Assembly (NCBI GenBank): GCA_963814875.1
Contig: CAWFFJ010000010.1
Coordinates: 8,392 to 72,391 of the forward strand
DNA: 64,000 nucleotides
From: CAVSIS01 sp963814875
Lineage (GTDB): Bacteria; Acidobacteriota; Thermoanaerobaculia; Thermoanaerobaculales; Sulfomarinibacteraceae
Direction of reading: 5' to 3'
The position numbers and the translations under genes are program-made. The notes under the pieces are model-generated. The model was not told where the DNA came from. It did no database searches and worked only from the letters and a program-made list of their open reading frames with translations. This document shows, piece after piece, positions 36,119-43,709 of this stretch (its first letter is position 1; the number at the start of each line of letters is the position of its first letter).

Positions 36119-36300
36119 GGAGTCCTCCCAACGGCCGTCGCGTCCCTGAGGGAACCGACGGCGGCCTTCTCTGTTTGGACATGCGACATCGGGTCCGGAA
36201 GCCTGCCACCTTCCTCCGCGTTGCCCGAGATGCGCGTCCCTCGCGGGACGCCGGGAGGACGACGCGGGCATGCTGGTGGACGGGCAACGGCGGGACGTCT

Positions 36301-36482
36301 CGCCTTCACTCCTCACCAGCTCCCTGCTGCGGGCACCGATCTACCAGCCATCGCGGGCCCTCTCGCATCTCGCCACCTGCAACGTGTCTCCAGACACGCC
36401 TCGGTAGATCGTCACTCGATGGCTCCACGCTGGCGGGCATCTCGGTACCCTCGCAACGTGACCTGGTGAGGAATGCAGGCCA
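36301..36482. repeat. 180-bp element with terminal inverted repeats, copy B
   Basis: Same orientation as copy A. Ends CTCCTCACCAGCTC and GACCTGGTGAGGAATGCAGG are inverted repeats. Together the two copies flank the secreted-protein gene. The rest of 36119-36587 shows no gene. Confidence 0.65.
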
Positions 36483-36587
36483 CGACGACACCGGGAGCAG
36501 CGGCGGGCGCTTCGAACGTCAGGCTTCGAAGTTCCGCGGCCGAGTGAGCTCAGACGGCTCGACTGGTTTACCGGTGGCGGCGGGCCG

Positions 36588-37334
36588 CTACTTCGCCTTG
36601 CCCTGGGCGGCGACGGCCGCGGTGCGGGCGGCGATCGCCGCCTGGTCGCCCAGGTAGCGGTGGGAGATCGGGCGGAGCTCGTCGTCGAGCTCGTAGACCA
36701 GCGGCACTCCGGTCGGGATGTTGAGCCCGACGATCTCCTCGTCGGAGATCCCGTCGAGGAACTTGACCAGCGCCCGCAGGCTGTTGCCGTGGGCCACGAT
36801 CAGCACCTTGGTGCCCGACTTCACCACCGGCGCAATCTCGTCGTGCCACAGCGGCAGGAAGCGCTCGACGGTGTTCTTCAGGCACTCGGTGCGCGGCAGC
36901 TCGTCGTCCGAGAGCGAGGCGTAGCGCGGGTCGCGGCCGGGAAAGCGCTCGTCGTCGGGGTCGAGGGCCGGCGGAGGGGTGGCGTAGCTGCGGCGCCACT
37001 CGTGGACCTGCTGCTCGCCGAACTTTGCCGCCATCTCCGCCTTGTTGAGGCCCTGGAGGGCGCCGTAGTGGCGCTCGTTGAGCCGCCAGCGGCGGATGAC
37101 CGGCAGCCACATCAGGTCCATCTCGTCCATCACCAGCCACATCGTGCGGATGGCGCGCTTGAGCACCGAGGTGTAGACCACGTCGAAGGTGAAGCCGCCG
37201 GCCTTGAGCAGCCGACCCGCCTCGCGGGCCTCGTCGGCACCCTTCTCGGTGAGGTCGACGTCGGTCCAGCCGGTGAAGCGGTTCTCCTTGTTCCACACGC
37301 TCTCGCCGTGGCGAACCAGGACCAGGGTGTGCAT
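36588..37334 (-). CDS. gpmA: 2,3-bisphosphoglycerate-dependent phosphoglycerate mutase
   Basis: 248 residues. ATG at 37334 preceded by GAGGAGGTG. Catalytic His in LVRHGESVWN, RFTGWTDVDLTEKG, the conserved ERHYGALQGLNK, and second His in VAHGNSLRAL. It interconverts 3- and 2-phosphoglycerate in glycolysis. The C-terminus has a short Ala-rich extension. Confidence 0.95.
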   Translation of the reverse strand: MHTLVLVRHGESVWNKENRFTGWTDVDLTEKGADEAREAGRLLKAGGFTFDVVYTSVLKRAIRTMWLVMDEMDLMWLPVIRRWRLNERHYGALQGLNKAEMAAKFGEQQVHEWRRSYATPPPALDPDDERFPGRDPRYASLSDDELPRTECLKNTVERFLPLWHDEIAPVVKSGTKVLIVAHGNSLRALVKFLDGISDEEIVGLNIPTGVPLVYELDDELRPISHRYLGDQAAIAARTAAVAAQGKAK

Positions 37335-37402
37335 CGTGTCACCTCCTCGGGTCGCGGGCGGGCGGTGCCGCCGCCGCACCCTCGAGGATAGCAGGACACG
37401 AG

Positions 37403-37434
37403 AGGTAAGAAGGTAAGAAGGTAAGGAGGTAAGG
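37403..37434 (+). repeat. Four-unit octamer microsatellite
   Basis: AGGTAAGA twice then AGGTAAGG twice, followed by AGGTG. It lies in the 211-base gap between divergent gpmA and the btuF-like gene, so copy number could affect either promoter. Confidence 0.8.
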
Positions 37435-37545
37435 AGGTGTCGTAGGGGCGGAGCTTGTCTCCGTCCGTGGTTCGGGTCGCGGAGCCGTTCAGGACGCGGC
37501 AAGGTAGACTCGCGCTCGGCTGGTGCGACGTCCGACGGAGGTGCG

Positions 37546-38439
37546 GTGCGGCAGACGACGAGGGGTCTGGTGCTTGTGGCGGCGCTCATGTCCGCATGCG
37601 CCCAGGCTCCGCCGCAATCGGCACCGACGCGGAGCCCTCGACGCATCGTCTCGATGGCGCCGGCGCTCACCGAGACCGCATTCGCGCTCGGTCTCGGCGA
37701 CCGCGTGGTCGGGGTCACCCGCTACTGCGAGTGGCCTCCCCAAGCACGAAGCCTGCCCAAGGTCGGCGGCTTCCTCGACCCGAGTTGGGAGGCCCTGGTC
37801 GCGCTCCGGCCGGACCTCGTGCTGCTGATGCAGGACCACGACGCCGTGCGCGCCCGCCTCGACACGCTCGGGATCCGCTCGCTACAGGTCGATCAGGGCG
37901 ACCTCGACGGGATTCTGACCTCGTTCGTGACCATCGCTCGCGCCTGCGGCATCCTGGGGCGGGGGGAGGAGCTCGCGTCCGAGGTGCGCGCTCGGCTCGA
38001 TGTCGTCGCTTCCGCCACCTCAGGCTTCGCGAGTCCACGCGTCCTGGTAGTGGTCGAGCGCGAGGTCGGCGAGGGCCCGGTGCGCAGCGTGTGGGTTGCC
38101 GGTCCTGGGACCTTCTACGACGACCTCGTCGGTCTCGCGGGCGGCGCCAACGCCTGGCGCGGCACCGCCGCGGTGCTCTACCCGGAGGTCTCACGAGAGG
38201 GCCTGATCGCGCTCGACCCCGACGTCATCCTCGACGTCGAGGCCGAGCTCGCGAAGCGCGGCCTCGACCGCGAGCGGGTGCGCGCCGAGTGGGACGGTCT
38301 CACCGAGCTGCGGGCGGTCCGCGACGGCCGCGTCGCCGTGCTCGACGAGGACTACATGGTCGTGCCCGGGCCGCGCATTGCCGAGGCGGTGGAGGCTATG
38401 GCGCGGGCGATTCACCCGCAGGCGGTGTTTCCGCGATGA
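37546..38439 (+). CDS. btuF: BtuF-type ABC transporter substrate-binding protein
   Basis: 297 residues from GTG at 37546 (ACGGAGGTGC upstream). Signal with lipobox-like LMSAC at residues 15-18, so it is probably a lipoprotein. The family opening RIVSMAPALTETAFALGLGDRVVGVTRYCEWP and DLVLLMQDHD fit the cobalamin/siderophore helical-backbone binding proteins, and CEWP resembles cobalamin-type members. Its ATGA overlap with the ATPase gene and the permease gene make a btuFDC-type operon. A vitamin B12 role is likely but not proven. Confidence 0.8.
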   Translation: MRQTTRGLVLVAALMSACAQAPPQSAPTRSPRRIVSMAPALTETAFALGLGDRVVGVTRYCEWPPQARSLPKVGGFLDPSWEALVALRPDLVLLMQDHDAVRARLDTLGIRSLQVDQGDLDGILTSFVTIARACGILGRGEELASEVRARLDVVASATSGFASPRVLVVVEREVGEGPVRSVWVAGPGTFYDDLVGLAGGANAWRGTAAVLYPEVSREGLIALDPDVILDVEAELAKRGLDRERVRAEWDGLTELRAVRDGRVAVLDEDYMVVPGPRIAEAVEAMARAIHPQAVFPR

Positions 38440-39227
38440 ACGGTCACCTCCTCGAGGCGCACGGTCTCACCGTCACGCTTGACGGTGCCGAGGTCCTGCG
38501 CGAGGTGTCGTTCGCGCTCGCGCGCGGTGAGCGGCTCGCCATCGTCGGGCCCAACGGTGCCGGCAAGACGACCCTGCTGCGCTGCCTCGACGGCCTGGTC
38601 AAACCCGCACGGGGCAGCGTCCTGCTCGCCGGGCGTCCAGTCGAGGCCTACCCGCGCCGCGAGCTCGCGCGGGTCGTGAGCTACGTGCCCCAGGGCGACA
38701 CCCGCTCGGTGCACTACACCGTTGCCGCCTTCGTCGAAATGGGCCGCTACCCCTACCTGACCGGGTGGTCCGGGCTCGGGCCCGAGGACGTCGCCGCGGT
38801 CCGCTCCGCGCTCGACATGACCGAGACCGTGCACCTGGTCGGCCGCCCGCTCGAGTCGCTTTCCGGCGGCGAGCGGCAACGCGTCTTCCTAGCGGCCGCC
38901 CTCGCCCAGGGTGGGGAGGTGCTGCTGCTCGACGAGCCGACCAGCTTCCTCGACTACCGCCACCAGGCCGGCGTGCTCGCCGTGCTCGAGCGCCTGCACC
39001 GAGAGCGCGGGCTGACCATCGTGCTCGTCACCCACGACCTCAACGGCGCCGCCGCCACCGCCGATCGGGTGCTCGCGCTTCGTGACGGGCGGGTCGTGCT
39101 CGACGGGGGGCCGGGCGAGCTCTTTACCCCCGACGCCCTGGCGGGGATCTACGGCGCCTCCTTCCGTCTGGTGCCCGCCGAGGGTCGTGCGCTGCCGGTG
39201 GTCGTGCCCGAGGGAGGGGCGCGATGA
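38436..39227 (+). CDS. btuD: ABC transporter ATP-binding protein (BtuD/FecE type)
   Basis: 263 residues, ATG overlapping the upstream TGA. Walker A GPNGAGKTT, Q-loop VPQGD, signature LSGGERQR, Walker B VLLLDEPTSFLD, and His switch VTHDL. This is the FecCD-type importer ATPase energising the permease that follows. Overlaps both neighbours. Confidence 0.92.
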   Translation: MNGHLLEAHGLTVTLDGAEVLREVSFALARGERLAIVGPNGAGKTTLLRCLDGLVKPARGSVLLAGRPVEAYPRRELARVVSYVPQGDTRSVHYTVAAFVEMGRYPYLTGWSGLGPEDVAAVRSALDMTETVHLVGRPLESLSGGERQRVFLAAALAQGGEVLLLDEPTSFLDYRHQAGVLAVLERLHRERGLTIVLVTHDLNGAAATADRVLALRDGRVVLDGGPGELFTPDALAGIYGASFRLVPAEGRALPVVVPEGGAR

Positions 39228-40219
39228 GGCCGGGCCGTCGCCTGCTTCTGCTCGCCGTGCTAGCCGTGGCCGTGGTCGTCGTGGCGCCGCTGGTCGGTAT
39301 CGAGAGGGTCGGCCTCGACGCGTTTCTCCACCCCGGCGACGGCTCGCCGGCGGCGATCATCCTGTGGCGGATCCGGTTCCCGCGAGTGCTCGCGGCGCTG
39401 CTCGGCGGCGCCGGCCTCGCCGCCGGAGGCGCGGCTTTCCAGGCCGTCTTCCGCAATCCGCTCGCGACGCCCTACACGCTCGGCTTGGCCTCGGGGGCCG
39501 CCTTCGGCGTCGCCGCTGCGACGCGTTTCGGACTTGCGGTCGCCTTCGCCGGGCTGCCGTTCCTGCCCTTCGCCGCGCTCGCCGGGGCATTGCTCGCGGT
39601 GGCCACCGTGTGGATCCTGACCCACCTCCGGCCGGCCTTCTCGACCACGACGCTGCTCCTTGCCGGCGTCGCCATGAGCTTCTTCTTCTCCAGCCTGATC
39701 CTGTTCCTCCAGTACACCGCGTCCCTCGGCGACTCCTTCCGGATCGTGCGCTGGCTGATGGGCGGGCTCGGCGCGGTCGACGGCAACGCGGTGCTCGGCA
39801 TGCTGCCCTTCGTCGTCATCGGCGCCGGCCTGCTCGCCTTGCGCGCGCGCGAGCTCGACCTGCTCGCCACCGGCTCCGACATCGCAGCGAGCCGGGGGGT
39901 CGACGTCGCCGCCGTGCGCCGCCTGGTGTTCCTCGCCACCTCGGTGATGGTCGGCGGGGTTGTGGCGGCGTGCGGGCCGATCGGCTTCGTCGGGATGATG
40001 TCACCCCACATCTGCAGGCTCTTCGTGGGCTCCGACCACCGCGCCGTGCTGCCCGCCTCGTGTCTGTTCGGCGGCGCCTTCCTGGTCGTGTGCGACACCG
40101 TCGCGCGGGTAGTCATCGCGCCGGCCGAGCTGCCGGTTGGCGTGCTGACCGCGTTCCTCGGCGGCCCGTTCTTTCTCTGGCTGCTGGTGCGCCGCGGCGG
40201 CCTCTCGGGCATGCATTAG
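39224..40219 (+). CDS. btuC: ABC transporter permease (BtuC/FecCD type)
   Basis: 331 residues, ATG overlapping the ATPase stop. About ten membrane segments with family motifs RIRFPRVLAALLGGAGLA, FQAVFRNPLATPYTLGLASGAAFG, GSDIAASRGVDVA, and GFVGMMSPHICRLFVGSDHR. It forms the channel dimer of the importer. Its TAG stop is the first position of hairpin repeat copy 2. Confidence 0.93.
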   Translation: MRPGRRLLLLAVLAVAVVVVAPLVGIERVGLDAFLHPGDGSPAAIILWRIRFPRVLAALLGGAGLAAGGAAFQAVFRNPLATPYTLGLASGAAFGVAAATRFGLAVAFAGLPFLPFAALAGALLAVATVWILTHLRPAFSTTTLLLAGVAMSFFFSSLILFLQYTASLGDSFRIVRWLMGGLGAVDGNAVLGMLPFVVIGAGLLALRARELDLLATGSDIAASRGVDVAAVRRLVFLATSVMVGGVVAACGPIGFVGMMSPHICRLFVGSDHRAVLPASCLFGGAFLVVCDTVARVVIAPAELPVGVLTAFLGGPFFLWLLVRRGGLSGMH

Positions 40220-40298
40220 CATCTGGCACCGGGAAGCCCGCGCGTGAGTACGCTCGGGCTCCCCGGTGCCAGATGCTTTGGATTCGCTGCGCGAATCC
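40217..40298 (+). repeat. Stop-anchored hairpin repeat, copy 2
   Basis: The btuC-like TAG is at 40217-40219. A 26-bp near-perfect stem (40219-40244 with 40251-40276) starts on it, with a 6-base loop. Then TTTGGATTCGC and palindrome GGATTCGC/GCGAATCC (40280-40298). The same tail occurs in copy 1, but the stem sequence is different. Confidence 0.8.
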
Positions 40299-40439
40299 GC
40301 GGGCAAGGTCCCAAGGAGGAGCGGACCGAGGTCAGGGCTGAGGGATGCGCTGGCTTCGCGGTTCCCCTCGAGGAGGCTGCCAGGGCTGGAGCGCCTCGGC
40401 AGCCGCGCGGTGCTGCTTGCGCGAGGCGCAGGGATGGAC

Positions 40440-40468
40440 TTGCTTGTGAGACGGAGGCTCGATATGAT
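40440..40468 (+). promoter_or_regulatory. Candidate promoter of the DUF1579 gene
   Basis: TTGCTT (40440-40445) and TATGAT (40463-40468) with 17-base spacing, 28 bases before the ATG at 40497. Confidence 0.45.
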
Positions 40469-40496
40469 CGACGTATCTCGACAACGGAGGAACCCG

Positions 40497-41099
40497 ATGA
40501 AGATGTCGCGACGATGTGTGGTGTGTGTGATCGCCTTGATGGCCCTCTCCCTTGGAGTCGCGGGCGCCCAGGACCAGCCGGCGATGAGCCCCGAGCAGGC
40601 GGCGATGATGGCGGCCTGGCAGAAAGCCATGACCCCTGGCCCGCAGCACGCAATGCTGGCGAAGATGGCGGGCGAGTTCACGCTCGAGGTGAAGTCCACC
40701 ATGGCACCGGGGGCCGAGCCGGAGGTCAGCAGCGCCCACTCGAGCCGGCGCATGATTCTCGGAGGCCGCTACCTCGAGGAGAAGGTCAACGGCTCCACCA
40801 TGGGCCAGGAGTTCGAGGGCCGCGCGCTCACCGGCTACGACAACACCTCCGGCACCTGGTTCTCGACCTGGGTCGACAGCATGTCGACCGGGATCATGAC
40901 CAGCACCGGCGAGTGGGACCAGGGCACGGGTGTCGGCACCTTCCTCGGCGAGTTCAACGACCCGATGACCGGGCAGGTGCAGAAGTCGCGGACCGTGATC
41001 CACCTCCTCGAGGGCGGCAACGAGAAGATGGAGATGTACATGCTCACCGACTCGGGCGAGTTCAAGTCGATGGAGATCCTCTACACCCGCACGAAGTAG
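40497..41099 (+). CDS. DUF1579-family secreted protein
   Basis: 200 residues. ATG at 40497 after ACGGAGG; signal peptide ends GVAGAQ. The mature protein starts with a Met-rich stretch (AMSPEQAAMMAAWQKAMTPGPQHAMLAKMAGEF) and continues as the DUF1579 beta-barrel (GGRYLEEKVNG, FEGRALTGYDN, FVSTW-type). DUF1579 function is not established; they are often found in periplasmic or exported proteins. It is preceded by repeat copy 2. Confidence 0.75.
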   Translation: MKMSRRCVVCVIALMALSLGVAGAQDQPAMSPEQAAMMAAWQKAMTPGPQHAMLAKMAGEFTLEVKSTMAPGAEPEVSSAHSSRRMILGGRYLEEKVNGSTMGQEFEGRALTGYDNTSGTWFSTWVDSMSTGIMTSTGEWDQGTGVGTFLGEFNDPMTGQVQKSRTVIHLLEGGNEKMEMYMLTDSGEFKSMEILYTRTK

Positions 41100-41154
41100 C
41101 GTCGGCGTTCGATCCGTCCGCCAGTGGTGATCGCGGGGCGCCGATACCTCCCGC

Positions 41155-41535
41155 TCAGCCGAGCGACAGGACCGTGAGCACGGCGATGGCGAGGAAGACC
41201 AGCCACGCGAGGTGCCGGCCGCGCGAGGCTGCGAAGGTCAGGGCCGCGCTCGCGAAGAAGGTCAGGCTGATCGCGAGCAGGACCGCACGCGCAACGGACA
41301 CACCCGGGAGCGACCCTGACAGGGCGACGAGCACCGCCGCGAAGCCCCACCAGGCGATCGTCGTGAGGTGCCAGGCGAAACGCAGCGTCCGCCTGGTGAA
41401 GCGGTCGTCGCCGAACAGCTTGGGCAGGTCCTCGCGACGCAGCAGGCGGACGAGGAGGTACTGCTCGCCCAGCCATGAATGTGCAACACCAACGCCTGCG
41501 GCGAGCACGGCGGCGAGAATCAGCGGGACGTTCAT
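41155..41535 (-). CDS. Small membrane protein of unknown function
   Basis: 126 residues from ATG at 41535 (MNVP), chosen over the ATG at 41544 because GGAGG is nine bases upstream of it. About four membrane segments (LILAAVLAAGVGVAHSWL, TLRFAWHLTTIAWWGFAAVLVAL, AVLLAISLTFFASAAL, LAWLVFLAIAVLTVL). An interior charged loop reads RLLRREDLPKLFGDDRFTRR. The gene follows the OsmC gene directly in the same direction. Confidence 0.6.
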   Translation of the reverse strand: MNVPLILAAVLAAGVGVAHSWLGEQYLLVRLLRREDLPKLFGDDRFTRRTLRFAWHLTTIAWWGFAAVLVALSGSLPGVSVARAVLLAISLTFFASAALTFAASRGRHLAWLVFLAIAVLTVLSLG

Positions 41536-41540
41536 GGCGG

Positions 41541-42029
41541 TCATCCTCCCTCATAAGGCTGGTCCGTGACCACCGGCTCGCAACGAACCTCGGTCGTGAC
41601 CGAGCTCGCGATGAAGCACGCCTCGTGAGCCTGGTGGTGGAGGTGAAGGACCTGGTCAGTGGTGGGGGTCGGCTGGCCGGAGAACCGGACCTCGGGCCGT
41701 AGCGTGACGAGGGTGAACGCGGTCCTGCCCTCGGCGTTGCGCCCCATCGCGCCCACCGGGGAGTCGCGGTAGCGGTCGACTCGAAAGCCCTGTTTCGCGG
41801 TGAGCGAGAGAAACCACAGCATGTGGCAGCTTGCCAGTGAGGCGACGAAGAGCTCCTCGGGGTCGACCGCCGCCGGGTCGGACAGCGGCACCGGCACCAC
41901 GTGCGGCGACGACGATGCGGGAACCTCGACACCGCCGTCGAACCGGATCACGTGTCGACGGCTGTAGCGGTTGTCGAGGAAGTCCTGGCTGCCCCGCTGC
42001 CACGAGACCTCTGCCGTGTACTTCGCCAT
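41541..42029 (-). CDS. OsmC-family protein
   Basis: 162 residues. Family motifs: DPEELFVASLASCHMLWFL with the first thiol, HHQAHEACFIASSV with the second, and FRVDRYRDS. OsmC proteins reduce organic hydroperoxides through two cysteines. Length is normal. Follows a RidA-like pseudogene by ten bases and precedes the small membrane protein, likely one transcript. Confidence 0.85.
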   Translation of the reverse strand: MAKYTAEVSWQRGSQDFLDNRYSRRHVIRFDGGVEVPASSSPHVVPVPLSDPAAVDPEELFVASLASCHMLWFLSLTAKQGFRVDRYRDSPVGAMGRNAEGRTAFTLVTLRPEVRFSGQPTPTTDQVLHLHHQAHEACFIASSVTTEVRCEPVVTDQPYEGG

Positions 42030-42038
42030 GACGCCTCC

Positions 42039-42519
42039 TCAGCCATCGATTGCGACCTCGGCCTCGATCTCGACCGGGATGCCGAACGGGAGTTCGGCGA
42101 GTCCGACCGCGGAGCGGGCGTGAGGTCCGCGTTCGGGACCGAAGACCTCGAGGATCACCTCGGTGAAGCCGTCGCTCACGTCCGGCTGGCGAGCGAAGCC
42201 GGGCGCCGAGTTGACCATCCCGAACACCCGCAGCCACGCCGACACGCGGTCGAGGTCGCCGAGTGAGCCATGAGGCTGGCGAGGATCGCGAGGGCGGTCA
42301 GGCGAGCCGAGTGACGCGCCTGCTCCAGCGTGACGTCTGATCCCACCATGCCGAAAGGTCCCGCGAGCGAACCGTCCGGGTGCTGCGGGCCGGCCCGGAG
42401 ACGAACGCCCTCGTGCCGTGGATCCGCACCCAGGGGAGGGGAGCACGACTCCGGGCGGCGCGACCAGCGGCGCCGGGAGCACCAGCCCGAGCGACTCCAC
42501 CGTGCCTCGATCCAGCCAT
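42039..42519 (-). pseudogene. Frameshifted YjgF/RidA-family gene
   Basis: The C-terminal part (SAWLRVFGMVNSAPGF, FTEVILEVFGPERGPHARSAVG, ELPFGIPVEIEAEV) is the RidA family end. Upstream homologous stretches (IHGTRAFVSG, DVTLEQARHSARLTALAIL, SLGLVLPAPLVAPPG) occur in other frames back to an ATG at 42519 with GAGGAGG. At least four single-base shifts separate them. Active members act as imine deaminases. Either a decayed gene or local sequence errors. Confidence 0.7.
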
Positions 42520-42637
42520 GAGATCCTCCTCGTCTGCCCGACCTCCTCCAGGAACGAGGTGCTCGGCGCGCGAAGCGCGCTACAGGAGATCGCCGGCCGG
42601 AGGCCCCGAGAGTAACGTATCGAAACCTGCTCCACGG

Positions 42638-43066
42638 TCAGGGGGCCTCCGGCCTGCGAGCTCCTTCGGCGAATGTGGGCAGGTCGCCGACCGCCGCCTC
42701 CCAGGTCGCCCGCGACGCCCAGAAGATGTTGTTCATTGGGCGAGCGCCCGGGTCGTCGTCGAGGCTGCCGGCGGGAACCAGGAACGCCTTCCCGTCGCGG
42801 CTTCGCCACGGGACCGGCGAGCCGCACACGCTGCAAAAGCCGGTGCAGAAGCGCGCCGCGCTCGGAAGCTCCCAGCGCCGGGCGACCTCCTCGCCACCGA
42901 GCCACCTGAACTGCTCGCCCCGCACCACGATGTTCGCAGCGAAGGGCGTCCCGTGCGCCTTGCGGCACCGGCTGCAGTGGCAGTAGTGGAAGAACAGGTA
43001 CGGAGGGCTGATCTCGAAGGAGACCGCGCCGCACAGGCACGATCCCCGGATCGCAGTTGCTGTCAT
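42638..43066 (-). CDS. GFA / CENP-V-type zinc protein
   Basis: 142 residues. Zinc-binding pattern CLCGAVSF, CHCSRCRK, CTGFCSVCGSPV matches the glutathione-dependent formaldehyde-activating enzyme fold. Size and motifs are typical. Such proteins bind Zn and often act on thiol adducts of aldehydes, though many are uncharacterised. A second, more diverged GFA-fold gene is 2.6 kb away. Confidence 0.85.
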   Translation of the reverse strand: MTATAIRGSCLCGAVSFEISPPYLFFHYCHCSRCRKAHGTPFAANIVVRGEQFRWLGGEEVARRWELPSAARFCTGFCSVCGSPVPWRSRDGKAFLVPAGSLDDDPGARPMNNIFWASRATWEAAVGDLPTFAEGARRPEAP

Positions 43067-43183
43067 CGCATCGCCTCCTCAGGCCGACCCCGCGCAGGCG
43101 GGCCGGCATCCGATGTTGCTGAGCTCGGCTCGCAGCCTACCACCGAGCCCGAGGGAGGGCGGGGGAGATGGGAGGTGAAAGAA

Positions 43184-43198
43184 AAGGGGGGGGGGGGG
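43184..43198. repeat. 13-base G homopolymer
   Basis: A run of 13 G between GAAAA and TTCC, in the intergenic stretch before the VOC gene. Such runs are common places for sequencing error or phase variation. Confidence 0.8.
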
Positions 43199-43261
43199 TT
43201 CCGGGAAGACCGGCCTTCTCGTGGTGTTATCAGGAATGCCTCTCGAGGAAAGGAGCAACCC

Positions 43262-43687
43262 ATGCCAGCTAACCCACCGGAAGGCATGCCGCGGATCACC
43301 CCCTACCTGCTGTACGAGAACCTGGCCGGCGCGCTCACGTGGCTCGCGACCGCGTTCGGCCTCAGCGAGCGCCTGCGCATGGCGGGCCCGGACGGCAGGC
43401 CCACCCACGCTGAGATGGTCCTCGCCGACGGCGTGGTCATGATGGGCCACCCAGGTCCCGACTACTCGAGCCCGAAGCGGCACGGCCACGTTTGTCAACT
43501 CATCTACGTCTACGTTGACGATGTCGACGGCCACTTCGAGCGCGCCAAGGCCGCCGGCGCACACATCCTCGCCGGGCCCGAGGACAAGCCCTACGGCGAC
43601 CGGGTCTACTCGGCGGAAGACCTCGAGGGCCACCGCTGGTTCTTCGCCCAGCACGTCCGTGACGTGGATCTGCACCCGGTCGGGTAG
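43262..43687 (+). CDS. VOC-superfamily (glyoxalase-like) protein
   Basis: 141 residues. ATG at 43262 with AAAGGAG upstream. One vicinal-oxygen-chelate module: ITPYLLYENLAGALTWLATAFG, AEMVLADGVVMMG, YVYVDDVDGHFERAKAAGAHIL and DPE-GHRWFFAQ. The usual metal residues are only partly evident. Common uses are antibiotic binding and dioxygenase or glyoxalase-like chemistry; no specific role assigned. Faces the MFS pseudogene across 20 bases. Confidence 0.8.
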   Translation: MPANPPEGMPRITPYLLYENLAGALTWLATAFGLSERLRMAGPDGRPTHAEMVLADGVVMMGHPGPDYSSPKRHGHVCQLIYVYVDDVDGHFERAKAAGAHILAGPEDKPYGDRVYSAEDLEGHRWFFAQHVRDVDLHPVG

Positions 43688-43709
43688 CGGGGCCGCGCCG
43701 CACGCGGGT

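Noticed and set aside
37400..37545. Cobalamin riboswitch upstream of the BtuF-like gene
   Set aside because: The conserved B12-box and core motifs could not be found in the 145 bases before the start.
40217..40298. Integron attC site interpretation of the stop-anchored hairpins
   Set aside because: No GTT/AAC core sites, no integrase, and the copies lie in opposite orientations far apart.
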